Source: Schaalia canis
Lineage (GTDB): Bacteria; Actinomycetota; Actinomycetes; Actinomycetales; Actinomycetaceae
Assembly: GCF_003858455.1 (NCBI RefSeq)
Contig: NZ_RQZF01000014.1
Span: forward strand, 1 to 57,200
Length of the DNA: 57,200 nt
Direction of reading: 5' to 3'
Shown: positions 9,801 through 16,849 of the stretch, piece by piece
Numbering within the stretch: position 1 is the first letter of the stretch
Layout: every line of letters begins with the position of its first letter
Notes under the pieces: generated by a model
Databases searched by the model: none
What the model was told of the DNA's origin: nothing
Seen by the model: only the letters and a program-made list of their open reading frames with translations
Position numbers and translations under genes: made by a program

Positions 9801-10798
9801 TCATTAGGATCTACGAGCGGCTTGTTGCCTGGATCCTTGTAGAGGTCGGGGAAAATCTTCCACAGGACGGGCTCGGGAGCCTTTGCATTGGTCCCGTAGA
9901 GCTGAATGGTAGCAACGAAAGGATCGCCCACTTCACCGTGGTAGAAGCCAACGAGTTCCTTGGACATTTGGGTGATGCGCGGCTTATGCGAGGCAATCAC
10001 CAGGTAACCGTCACGCATTTCCCATGTCAGATCCTGCAGATCAAGCAGAGCCTGCTGAGTGAAGGTCTTTGCGCCGCCACCAGCCAGGGTTCCCTTCGTT
10101 GCGGCGTCCACCAGGAGCTTCTTGTTGGTGAAGTCGATGGTGGGGTTGGAGATCTTCACGTCCAGTACGCCACCGTACTTAAGCCAGTGGACCTCGCCAC
10201 CGAATTTCAAGGTCGTGGGGTTCTTGACGTCAATGTTCTGCCCCTGCTTGGGGTACCACACGAGGTTCTTGCCTTCGGAGAGCTCACGCACGCTGGTGCG
10301 GTCTTCATTCTCGCTACCAACGTACTCACGGAAGGAACGCCTGAAGTCCCAGTTCGCAAAGCCCAGGTGGACTTCGTAGTTGGTCTTTTCAGGTTCAGAG
10401 ACCTCCGCTGCCCCTTCAGGCGCGTCAGCAGCATCGTTTGCTGCTGGAGTATTTGGAGTTGCCTCACCTTGCGCGCCTTCGCCCTGGGCCGCATTTCCTT
10501 GAGTGCCCTCAGTTTGGCTACCTGCTGCTTCGCTGGGCTCGGAAGCCTCAGGCTGACCCTCAGCAGCGCCACCCTCTTGCGGCACATCCTGAGGGGCAAC
10601 AGGGTCGCCGGCAGCGGCTTCAGCGCTGTCGGGCGAGGTTTGCGCGCCAACAGTGGGTTCACTGCTGACTGTTTCGGCGTTGTCGGCGGTAGGCATAACA
10701 TCGCTCGCCATTGCGGCGTTGCCTGGGAGGATGCTTGCTGTAGCAAGAAGGGCTGTCACCACGCTGGTGACAAGCGCTCGCTTTGTTACAGGTCTCAT
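6830..10798 (-). CDS. Wall-anchored heme-binding protein with four HtaA domains and leucine-rich repeats
   Basis: A 1322-residue secreted surface protein. In order: signal peptide (residues 1-31); Ala/Glu/Gly-rich linker (to ~135); HtaA-like domain 1 (~140-302); a leucine-rich repeat block of about nine internalin-like 22-residue units (~385-580); HtaA domain 2 (~625-800); a Lys/Glu/Pro repeat linker; HtaA domain 3 (~854-1030); linker; HtaA domain 4 (~1095-1245); and a sorting signal LASTG (~1284) followed by a hydrophobic segment and a basic tail. HtaA domains bind heme in Corynebacterium; recurring motifs here are LxWGxRxxFxxY, GHxGxLD and GGFY. LAxTG-type signals are typical of class E sortases. 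ATG 10798 is preferred over GTG 10822 because AGGAG precedes it. The gene lies directly upstream of hmuTUV, so it probably passes heme to HmuT. Confidence 0.9.
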   Translation of the reverse strand: MRPVTKRALVTSVVTALLATASILPGNAAMASDVMPTADNAETVSSEPTVGAQTSPDSAEAAAGDPVAPQDVPQEGGAAEGQPEASEPSEAAGSQTEGTQGNAAQGEGAQGEATPNTPAANDAADAPEGAAEVSEPEKTNYEVHLGFANWDFRRSFREYVGSENEDRTSVRELSEGKNLVWYPKQGQNIDVKNPTTLKFGGEVHWLKYGGVLDVKISNPTIDFTNKKLLVDAATKGTLAGGGAKTFTQQALLDLQDLTWEMRDGYLVIASHKPRITQMSKELVGFYHGEVGDPFVATIQLYGTNAKAPEPVLWKIFPDLYKDPGNKPLVDPNEAIVDVNVPDPTLAHCIRWELDLKDSTPITNKVIQTLQSMQCIGINKTDEQKIRSLQGLEGAKNLASIKFSHNAIVDLAPLAGLNKLHTVELDNNAITDLSPLADLTKLETLRVSNNAITTIPNFKKLENLGTIEAANNKIKDIAGLPVGSENLRILNFANNRIEDISPLGENFHTRELYLNDNRISDVTPLKRMRAMQKINVANNFITDPSTFATWPAASQEWFTSLHVSGNRFSDWTGLESLGSKLKDKPAAGQEAQAMNPRTLEETLAADKKADEPQTPAPPQADAGKKYTADLNWGIRKSFLDYVTGPIAHGKVEVSEGATGRFVFPLADGATLAHGNFTGAEFKGKVRFLGHGGLLDLTIANPAIVREGQAWKLMADVASRPFAMPGARPGSSLRAAASSTDAPAPARVHLANLGGMNLAHTSTGATVSFSSVELTEQGAQAFGGFYKAGNRALDALTVSLRAADAPKDTPKDQQPKTEDPKENPKGEQPKTEDPKENPKGEQPKDNSSADTTPQKFSPTLTWGVREQFRSYLKGLAKGSWTLSEGATGEFNFPSPKGVGVDLANYAGSRFAGKVHFTGHHGLLDITIANPEIVRSGNTWTLVADVASRPYDAKDMALLGNPEALKKAAEGKAAPQLRRVTLATLSAPVVKGTGKDATITFAKLTLTKEGSVAFGGFYAEGASDFDPITISAGAPVETPKTGDGSTDNNATDDSTKDGPKKNEDPTTKQPNANGGTPDVKKQKKECAVDPHRKRITSGSLSWGVRSSFTTYVRGSIAKGGWNLNGVTWDGSTFNFPVSGGLYNTSTGSGTIYYSGTVQFYGHNGILDLTMSNPAVQINGNSGTLYMTVSGSDTSGNKFNLGRVAFASLGFNGVSASDSGLSFDGASVTLTDTGAKAFAGFYAAGTALDPMSSSASLAPATACDPETGELIEYDAFGDVTAGGAGRGLASTGTEAQALVWMSLMVLALGAAAVGMSGRGVRARQHH
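8279..8362 (-). repeat. Two 42-bp direct repeats encoding a charged linker
   Basis: Units 8279-8320 and 8321-8362 differ at a single base, and a partial third copy follows. They encode 14-residue units (EDPKENPKGEQPKT) in the linker between HtaA domains 2 and 3. The near identity at DNA level points to recent duplication, and the copy number may vary between strains. Confidence 0.85.
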
Positions 10799-10832
10799 GG
10801 TCTGCAGTACTCCTAAATACACTATAGGCGCA

Positions 10833-10847
10833 CCAATATTCTATTGG
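10833..10847. promoter_or_regulatory. Palindrome CCAATA-ttc-TATTGG upstream of the HtaA gene
   Basis: Perfect 6-bp arms with a 3-nt centre, lying 35 bp before the receptor start and 15 bp from the larger iron-box-like palindrome. It could be a regulator site or simply part of the promoter; no family is assigned. Confidence 0.35.
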
Positions 10848-10861
10848 CCCCATTCACCTTA

Positions 10862-10877
10862 ATTAGGGCACCCTAAT
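10862..10877. promoter_or_regulatory. Candidate DtxR/IdeR-like iron operator
   Basis: The sequence ATTAGGG-CA-CCCTAAT is a perfect palindrome with 7-bp arms, located 64 bp upstream of the HtaA receptor start in the gap divergent from ispF. The outer TTAGG/CCTAA half-sites match those of the DtxR/IdeR consensus, but the total spacing is shorter than the classical 19-bp box. Iron-dependent repression of the heme locus would make biological sense; this is an inference from half-site similarity and context. Confidence 0.5.
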
Positions 10878-11024
10878 CGGACAAACAATCTGACAGGCTG
10901 CCATTAAAAAGGAAGGGCAGATGACCTGCATAAACAGGCATTTAATTCATAGATTATTGATCTAATTCTCATTCTCCGTTCCCGCCTCAGGCGCAACGCC
11001 GCCGTCCTGGCCTAAAGTGGAGGG

Positions 11025-11525
11025 ATGTCGACACCTCCTCCCGTCTTTCGCATTGGCCACGCTCTTGACGTCCACGCCTTCTCCCCTGAGATGGACGGCA
11101 CTAAGAAACTCATGGTCGCCTGCCTGGAATGGCCCGGCGAAACGCCCCTGGTAGGTCACTCTGATGGCGATGTTGCCGCTCACGCTATCTGCGACGCGCT
11201 CCTAGGCGCTGCGGGCCTGGGCGATATGGGCACCGTCTTTGGCACCGATCGCCCCGAATGGTCAGGGGCTTCCGGCGAGGCTTTCCTGCGCGAAGTCATG
11301 CGGATGCTTGAGGTTGCCAAGTGGCGTGTCGGAAACATTCACGTTCAGGTCATTGGTAATCGCCCCCGCATGAAGGCTCGCCTCCCCGAAGCCGAGGAAC
11401 GCTTGAGCGCCCTCGTTGACGCCCCAGTCAGCGTTTCAGCAACAACCACCGACGGCCTCGGTTTCACCGGCCGAGGCGAAGGCCTTGCCGCTCAAGCCAC
11501 AGCTCTCATCGTCCGCGCAGACTAA
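11025..11525 (+). CDS. ispF: 2-C-methyl-D-erythritol 2,4-cyclodiphosphate synthase
   Basis: Fifth step of the MEP isoprenoid pathway: cyclises CDP-methylerythritol 2-phosphate to methylerythritol cyclodiphosphate with loss of CMP. At 166 residues it is a normal length. Metal-binding and active-site motifs are visible: DVH near residue 15 (GHALDVHAF), [28 protein letters not shown], and the C-terminal [26 protein letters not shown] run abuts the ATG, closer than is ideal for a ribosome site, so the start may be leaderless. It is on the opposite strand to ispD and separated from it by an MFS gene, unlike the usual ispD-ispF pair. Confidence 0.95.
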   Translation: MSTPPPVFRIGHALDVHAFSPEMDGTKKLMVACLEWPGETPLVGHSDGDVAAHAICDALLGAAGLGDMGTVFGTDRPEWSGASGEAFLREVMRMLEVAKWRVGNIHVQVIGNRPRMKARLPEAEERLSALVDAPVSVSATTTDGLGFTGRGEGLAAQATALIVRAD

Positions 11526-11585
11526 CTCACTTCAGCCCCGCCCTACCCTAGCCTCAGCGACGCATAACCCCTACGCCCCAGTTAC

Positions 11586-11643
11586 GTGACACTTGTTGCG
11601 TTTGGTGACAGCTATACCTGTCACGCTATGCAACAACTGTCAC
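11586..11643. repeat. Nested palindrome with four TGTCAC/GTGACA elements
   Basis: An inner perfect pair, GTGACAG (11605-11611) and CTGTCAC (11618-11624), sits inside an outer pair (11586-11599 and 11630-11643, 13 of 14 complementary). Both share the same centre. It lies between the convergent ispF and MFS genes. There is no T-run, so it is either a bidirectional RNA hairpin or a multi-site protein-binding element. Confidence 0.65.
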
Positions 11644-11713
11644 ACAACCATCGAGGCGTCACCACCCTCAGCGCCGCCATGCGCAACTGAGCTGACCGGC
11701 TACCGTCGCCGCC

Positions 11714-13132
11714 TTAGCTTTCATAGATATTGATGTGGGCGTCATCCTCACGGATAGGGATAAGAAGCAGCAGGCCCACCAGCAAGATGAGGACAATGCC
11801 GACAATGCCCCAGTGGGTAGCCGAGTGTCCCTCGGTAATCTTCGAACCGATCCAGACAGACAGACCATACATCGCTGGAGCCAGGAAGGACACTGCACGG
11901 CCCGTGGTGGCGTACAACCCAAACACCTCACCTTCACGGCCTTCAGGAATGATGCGCGCAAGGAAGGAACGTGAAGCAGACTGTACCGGCCCAACAAAAA
12001 CACACAGAATCAGGCCCAACACCCAGAAGGTGATCTTGCCGTAGTCAGCCATGAAGAACACACCCATGCCAGCCAGGATCATCAGAAGCAGTGATGCCTC
12101 AATCACGCGCTTAGGTCCGAAACGGTCATCCAGGGCACCAAAGGAGATGGTGGCAATACCGGCGACAATATTTGCCGCCACACCGAACATCAAGACCTCG
12201 GACTTCCCAAAGCCAAAAGCAGAGGCTGCCAGGATCGCTCCGAAGGTAAATACTCCAGCCAAACCGTCACGGAAAACTGCTGAGGCAATGAGGAACTTCA
12301 GGGTGTGGGGAGCCTCTTTGGCAAGGCTCTTCACCGTCTGGAACAGTCGACGGTAGGAGTCAATGATCGACTCTGAAGGCTCAGGGGCGCGGGAACGGCG
12401 AGGCTTCGGGGGCCGAATGACCACGGGCAAGGCGAAGATGCCAAACCATGCGGCGGCGATCAGCATGGACACGCGCACGTCCATATTGTTCGTACCGCTG
12501 ACACCAAAAAGGCCAACCTCAGGCTTGATGAAGCCGAAGAAAAGCACTAGCAGCAGGATAATGCCACCCACGTAGCCAGCGCCCCAGCCCAAGCCAGATA
12601 CGCGCCCCATGTTCTTCTTGTCAGCCAGGTGATTGAGCATGGCGTTGTAGTTGACCGAAGCAAACTCGAAGAAAATATTGCCCAGGCCCAGCAGGGCAAT
12701 GCCCAGCCAGAGGGCACCGATGGGGCCAAGTGGGCTGCCGGGATACACGAAGTACATGACGCCCATGCAGGCTACGACGGCGTAGGTGAAGATACCCACC
12801 AGCAGACCGCCTCGCCCTGCACGGTCAGCGCGTTGGCCGGTCACGGGGGCCAGCAGGGCGATGACAAGGCCCGCGATGGTCAGGCCCCAGGAAAGGTACT
12901 GGTGGGCGTCAGTTTCATTCGTGAAAAGCCCATCCGTCGTCAGGTAGACGGAGAAGATGAAGGTGGTGGCAACGGCATTGAATGCCGCCGACCCCCAGTC
13001 CCAAGCAGCCCATTCAAGGATGGGGCGGGTGAAGAGTTTAGCCTTCTGTGGTGCAGTAGCCTGCGTGGTCTGCGCCTGCGTGGGGTCGGCCGTGGCCTGA
13101 ACAGCATTGTGCGCAGCTTCGGGCTGGGACAT
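11714..13132 (-). CDS. MFS transporter, UMF1/Atg22-like family
   Basis: A 472-residue integral membrane protein with about twelve hydrophobic segments. The opening WAAWDWGSAAFNAVATTFIFS and the following LSWGLTIAGLVIALLAPVTGQRADR are characteristic of the UMF1 (Atg22-like) branch of the major facilitator superfamily, whose bacterial substrates are mostly unknown. I chose the ATG at 13132 because GGAGG lies just upstream; the frame is open 39 codons further with an unlikely Arg/Pro-rich sequence. It is transcribed after ispD with a 130-bp gap. Its position between ispD and ispF interrupts a normally contiguous pair. Confidence 0.85.
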   Translation of the reverse strand: MSQPEAAHNAVQATADPTQAQTTQATAPQKAKLFTRPILEWAAWDWGSAAFNAVATTFIFSVYLTTDGLFTNETDAHQYLSWGLTIAGLVIALLAPVTGQRADRAGRGGLLVGIFTYAVVACMGVMYFVYPGSPLGPIGALWLGIALLGLGNIFFEFASVNYNAMLNHLADKKNMGRVSGLGWGAGYVGGIILLLVLFFGFIKPEVGLFGVSGTNNMDVRVSMLIAAAWFGIFALPVVIRPPKPRRSRAPEPSESIIDSYRRLFQTVKSLAKEAPHTLKFLIASAVFRDGLAGVFTFGAILAASAFGFGKSEVLMFGVAANIVAGIATISFGALDDRFGPKRVIEASLLLMILAGMGVFFMADYGKITFWVLGLILCVFVGPVQSASRSFLARIIPEGREGEVFGLYATTGRAVSFLAPAMYGLSVWIGSKITEGHSATHWGIVGIVLILLVGLLLLIPIREDDAHINIYES

Positions 13133-13266
13133 GGTGCCTCCATGGTGCGTGGGCGGTGCCCTGGGGTGACGGCCGGAACGGTCCGCCAATGGAACGGTAG
13201 CACGAGGCGGCCCGTGAAACAGAGTCCTTCGTCTATGTGTGGACGCCACTCACAACAAGCTGGGCA

Positions 13267-14049
13267 TCAGGAGTTGTTGTGACGACGCTCCAGGACCTTC
13301 ATCATCGCTTCAACGAAGAGCAGATCCTTCGTTGTTGTGATCTTCAGAGCCATTCCGTCGCCCTCAACTACGTGCACGCGGCCGCCCATGGCTTCAACGA
13401 GGCCCGCGTCATCGGTGGCTGCGGTGCCTTCTTGCGCGCCGCGCTCACGTCCAGCCTCGTGGGCTGCTTGGAGGGTGCTCCAACGGAAGCCCTGCGGGGT
13501 TTGGACCGATACCAGGGTCGAGCGGTCGGGGGTGGCGACGACATAACGCGGCTCCGTCCCCGCTGGTGAATCGCTGTGCGCGGAGGCCACCTGTTTAACG
13601 GTGTCGGTGACAGCAAGGGCTGGGATGACAGCCTCGCATCCGTCTTTTACGGCGGCGATCACACGTTCAATCATGACTGGGGGCGTCAGGCAGCGTGCAG
13701 CATCATGGACGAGGACGACGCTGCTATCCCCCAGCGTGGCTCCGCAGCGTTGTGCGAGTGCGGGAAGTGTCGCCATGCCAGCGGCGACGGAGGCCTGCCG
13801 GGAGGCTCCACCTGCGACGACCTCGACGGGAAGGTCAGGATGACCTGGAAGAGGGGTGACAAGATTACTGAAATCGTCAATGCGTTCGGCGGGAGCTGTG
13901 ACAACAATTCCTGCGACGCCAGCATCAGCCAAGCCTTGGGCAGCCCGCACGAGCATAGGTACGTCTCCCACAGGCACGAGGGCCTTAGGAAGAGCGGCAC
14001 CCAGGCGTGTGCCAGAGCCTGCGGCGGTCAGTACGGCAAAGGTTGGCAC
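13267..14049 (-). CDS. ispD: 2-C-methyl-D-erythritol 4-phosphate cytidylyltransferase
   Basis: Third step of the MEP pathway: couples methylerythritol phosphate with CTP. The nucleotide-binding signature LTAAGSGTRLG...LPKAL opens the protein, with further family motifs VLVHDAARCLTP and VQTPQGFR. I prefer a GTG start at 14049, giving 260 residues and a 13-bp gap after carD; the ribosome site is weak. The frame is open further upstream, but that part overlaps the repetitive 3' end of carD and reads as a Leu-rich artefact. The carD-ispD order is standard in actinobacteria and suggests co-transcription. Confidence 0.93.
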   Translation of the reverse strand: MPTFAVLTAAGSGTRLGAALPKALVPVGDVPMLVRAAQGLADAGVAGIVVTAPAERIDDFSNLVTPLPGHPDLPVEVVAGGASRQASVAAGMATLPALAQRCGATLGDSSVVLVHDAARCLTPPVMIERVIAAVKDGCEAVIPALAVTDTVKQVASAHSDSPAGTEPRYVVATPDRSTLVSVQTPQGFRWSTLQAAHEAGRERGAQEGTAATDDAGLVEAMGGRVHVVEGDGMALKITTTKDLLFVEAMMKVLERRHNNS

Positions 14050-14062
14050 GGACGTATTACGC

Positions 14063-14671
14063 TCAGGCGGTGGTTTCAGCGGCGTCAGCGTCCGCAGATT
14101 CAACAGCCCCTGCTTCAACAGCCCCAGATTCAACAGGCTCAGAGTCAACACCCTCAGAGGCGCTGTCAGCTTCGGGGTCTACGGTGTAGCCTTCAGCGAG
14201 CACAGCGTCAAGGCGTTCGGCGGCAGCAGCCTTGGAGATATTGCGGGCGAGCGCCAGTTCGGAGGTGAGAATCTGGCGAGCCTTGACAAGCATGCGCTTT
14301 TCGCCGGTGGAGAGCTTCTTAGAGTCATCACGGCGGGTCAGGTCACGGACGACCTCTGCGACCTTAACAATGTCGCCGGTGGCGATCTTCTCCTGGTTGG
14401 CCTTGAAACGGCGTGACCAGTTGGTGGGTTCTTCAATGTAGGGGGCGCGAAGAACGGACAGCACATGGTCGAGGCCGTCCTCGTCAACAACGTCGCGCAC
14501 GCCCACGAGGTCGACGTTTTCAGCGGGAACCTGGATGACGAGGTCTCCCTGGTTCACGCGAAGCTTGAGGTAGGTCTTCTCTTCCCCGCGGATAGTGCGG
14601 ATAGAGATGTCTTCGATTGTCGCTGCCCCGTGGTGGGGGTAAACAACCGTCTGACCAATTTCGAACGACAT
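14063..14671 (-). CDS. carD: CarD-family RNA polymerase-binding transcription regulator
   Basis: Stabilises the RNA polymerase open complex at rRNA and many other promoters; essential in mycobacteria. The N-terminal RNAP-interacting (TRCF-RID-like) domain is clear in [22 protein letters not shown]..., followed by the basic helical DNA-binding domain ([29 protein letters not shown]). At 202 residues it is longer than the usual ~160, because of a C-terminal acidic tail of Glu/Asp/Ser/Ala/Val encoded by 15-bp repeats (14100-14159). ATG 14671 was chosen over an upstream ATG at 14698 because the CarD fold starts there. It is followed by ispD. Confidence 0.95.
   Translation of the reverse strand: MSFEIGQTVVYPHHGAATIEDISIRTIRGEEKTYLKLRVNQGDLVIQVPAENVDLVGVRDVVDEDGLDHVLSVLRAPYIEEPTNWSRRFKANQEKIATGDIVKVAEVVRDLTRRDDSKKLSTGEKRMLVKARQILTSELALARNISKAAAAERLDAVLAEGYTVDPEADSASEGVDSEPVESGAVEAGAVESADADAAETTA
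14100..14159 (-). repeat. Four 15-bp tandem units in the 3' end of carD
   Basis: Units start at 14100, 14115, 14130 and 14145, each opening with TCAACA on the plus strand. They encode the acidic C-terminal tail ([18 protein letters not shown] region). The variable third and later positions suggest older duplications under selection for acidic residues. Confidence 0.75.
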
Positions 14672-14800
14672 AGGATCGCGCTCCCTGGGACTCGACACGG
14701 CAAATTACATTCTATCATCACCATTGGAACCCCCCGGGGAGGAGTTGCCCACAACACAGTGACCCGACTACACCTGAACTGCCGGCCTAGTGGGGCGGCA

Positions 14801-15487
14801 TCACAGTGCGACGAGCTTGTAGCCCACACCTCGTACTGTCACCAGACGCTGCGGAGCCGAAGGGTCGCGCTCGATCTTTGAACGTAAACGTTTAACGTGA
14901 ACGTCCAAGGTCTTAGAATCATGGAAATCTTCAGTCCCCCACACACGTTCCATGAGCTGCGATCGCGTCAAGACCCGCCCAGCATTGCGGGCCAAACATG
15001 CCAGAAGCTCGAATTCACGCAAGGGCATGGACACAACCTGGCCATTAACGCTGACCTCGTGACGCTCCACGGATAGGCGTAATGCGCCTACCTCTAGCAC
15101 CTCATCGCCATCGTCGCTTGATGAAGGTTCCCTACGACGCATGACAGCTCGCACGCGCGCCAGCAGTTCACGGTAGGAGTAGGGCTTCGTAATGTAATCA
15201 TCAGCGCCGTTTTCTAGACCGACAATCCTGTCAGCCACATCATCTTTGGCCGTCACCATAATGATGGGCGTGTTGTGGTGGCGACGGATTGTGGCGCAGA
15301 TGTCCATTCCTGAGATACCCGGCAACATAAGATCAAGCAAAATGAGGTCAAAGCGCCCCGATAGCGCCTGCGTCAGGCCGCTTTGTCCATCTGCCGCTTC
15401 GGTGACGGTGTAGCCATCGCGTTCAAGGGCGAAAGCGAGGGCTTCACGGTAAGTGTCTTCATCTTCGATAATGAGGATGTCAGTCAT
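14801..15487 (-). CDS. regX3: Two-component response regulator, RegX3-like
   Basis: A 228-residue OmpR/PhoB-type regulator. The receiver domain has the acidic pair in IIEDEDTYRE, phospho-acceptor Asp52 in ILLDLMLPG, and the Lys of ITKPYSYREL. The C-terminal winged helix contains LTRSQLMERVWG and VDVHVKRLRSKIE-like sequence (here LDVHVKRLRSKIE), giving promoter binding. Its start overlaps the senX3 stop by 4 nt. In mycobacteria and corynebacteria SenX3-RegX3 controls the phosphate-starvation response; the same role is inferred here from homology and from gpmA upstream. Confidence 0.93.
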   Translation of the reverse strand: MTDILIIEDEDTYREALAFALERDGYTVTEAADGQSGLTQALSGRFDLILLDLMLPGISGMDICATIRRHHNTPIIMVTAKDDVADRIVGLENGADDYITKPYSYRELLARVRAVMRRREPSSSDDGDEVLEVGALRLSVERHEVSVNGQVVSMPLREFELLACLARNAGRVLTRSQLMERVWGTEDFHDSKTLDVHVKRLRSKIERDPSAPQRLVTVRGVGYKLVAL

Positions 15488-16635
15488 GAAAGGTCACGTC
15501 CTTCCCTTTCAGCGACGGGCAGTGTCATGGTGAAGGTTGAGCCAGCGCCCTCTTCAGATTGGACGCTTACGGTGCCGCCATGTTCGGCAACGATGTGTTT
15601 GACGATGGACAATCCCAAACCGGTGCCTCCTGTTGCTCTGGAGCGTGCGGGGTCCACCCTGTAGAAACGCTCAAAAACGCGTTCTTGAGCGTCGCTGGGA
15701 ATACCGATCCCCGTATCAGCGACATGGATGTTCACCCAGTCGTCAGTGCGTTCGCAGCTTACGCGGACAACACCTCCGGCGTGAGAGTAGCGAACTGCAT
15801 TGTCAAGAAGGTTATGCAATGCGGTGATCAGCAGATCTTCATTCCCCCACACCAGAAGAGGTGGAAGAAGCGTGGTGTTGGGGCTTTGCAGGGTGATGTC
15901 GTGCTGTTCGGCTCGTGTTTCTTGGCGTTGAATGGCAGCATTGACCACCCCACGGCAATCAGTGATTTGGGGTTCGTAGGGAGCTTCGGGGCTTTGGAGG
16001 CGCGAGAGGTCGATAATGTCTTGGACGAGGTTTCCTAGCCTGCGTGCTTCGCGGGTAAGGCGTGGGGCGAAGCGTGCAATGGCCTCGTGGTCGTGGGGGT
16101 TTGCCGAAATTGTTTCCGCAAGAAGACTGATCGCACCGACGGGTGTTTTCAGTTCATGGGAGACATTTGCAGTGAAGTCTCGGCGGGCGGCTGCGTCACG
16201 GCGATGTTGGGTGCGATCTTCAGCGATGATGAGTACCCTGCTGGCGGGCAAGGATGCGGCATGGATGTGAAAGTCGAGCATTGCCTCATCGTCCATGCCT
16301 GATCGCGGTAGTTGGATTTCTCGGGAGATGAGGCTCCCTGCGCGACGAGCCCGACGGGCAAGGCTGATCAGTTCGGGGTGGGTGAGTTCTCGCCCGTGAA
16401 TGATGCCTTTGGCGTGGGCATGAGCGTCGGCGCGAACCACCTCGTCATCTTCGTCGAGGATGATGGTGATGCCCGGAATGGCGTGCAAGACTGCAGATAG
16501 TTCGGCGGAGAGGCCATCAGTGGTGGCGGGCGTTGTCGAAGTATTGGCGTGTTCGCGTTCGGAAATACGGAAGGCTGCCACGCCAACAGCGCCGACGAGG
16601 ACGCCAAGGGAGGCCACCATGATGAGGATGAGCAC
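15484..16635 (-). CDS. senX3: Sensor histidine kinase, SenX3-like
   Basis: Membrane sensor kinase partnering with RegX3. A single N-terminal membrane segment (LILIMVASLGVLVGAVGVAAF) is followed by a PAS-like region (~60-160) and the phospho-acceptor box FTANVSHELKTPVGAISLLAE. The ATPase domain has the N box LHNLLDNAVRYS, G1 VADTGIGIP and G2 GGTGLGLSIVKHIV. Several GTG starts are possible; I chose 16635 because GGAGG lies 10 nt upstream. GTG 16644 and GTG 16692 remain alternatives. gpmA-senX3-regX3 is the usual actinobacterial order. Confidence 0.92.
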   Translation of the reverse strand: MLILIMVASLGVLVGAVGVAAFRISEREHANTSTTPATTDGLSAELSAVLHAIPGITIILDEDDEVVRADAHAHAKGIIHGRELTHPELISLARRARRAGSLISREIQLPRSGMDDEAMLDFHIHAASLPASRVLIIAEDRTQHRRDAAARRDFTANVSHELKTPVGAISLLAETISANPHDHEAIARFAPRLTREARRLGNLVQDIIDLSRLQSPEAPYEPQITDCRGVVNAAIQRQETRAEQHDITLQSPNTTLLPPLLVWGNEDLLITALHNLLDNAVRYSHAGGVVRVSCERTDDWVNIHVADTGIGIPSDAQERVFERFYRVDPARSRATGGTGLGLSIVKHIVAEHGGTVSVQSEEGAGSTFTMTLPVAEREGRDLS

Positions 16636-16764
16636 GTCTGGCACGCCTCCACCATAACTGGCATTTCCGTTGCGGGAGGGCCCATATCCCACATTCTGTC
16701 GATCTTGGTCGAGGCCGAGCCGAGTCTACGAAGGGGGAGTGAGCGCGGTTACGGCCCCGTGAAC

Positions 16765-16805
16765 AAAAAGGGGGCTGGTGGGAGCGTTGTGCTCCCACCA
16801 GCCCC
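16765..16805 (-). terminator. Rho-independent terminator of gpmA
   Basis: Perfect 15-bp stem (16771-16785 with 16791-16805), 5-nt loop, followed on the minus strand by a run of five T (16769-16765). It separates gpmA from senX3-regX3. Confidence 0.9.
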
Positions 16806-16849
16806 TGGATGCTGTGTCAGGTATCTATTGATACGTGATGTTTAGCTTG

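Noticed and set aside
14672-14800. Terminator or promoter between regX3 and carD
   Set aside because: A run of C then G (near 14733) forms only a weak stem, and several -10-like hexamers occur without a matching -35; nothing could be chosen.
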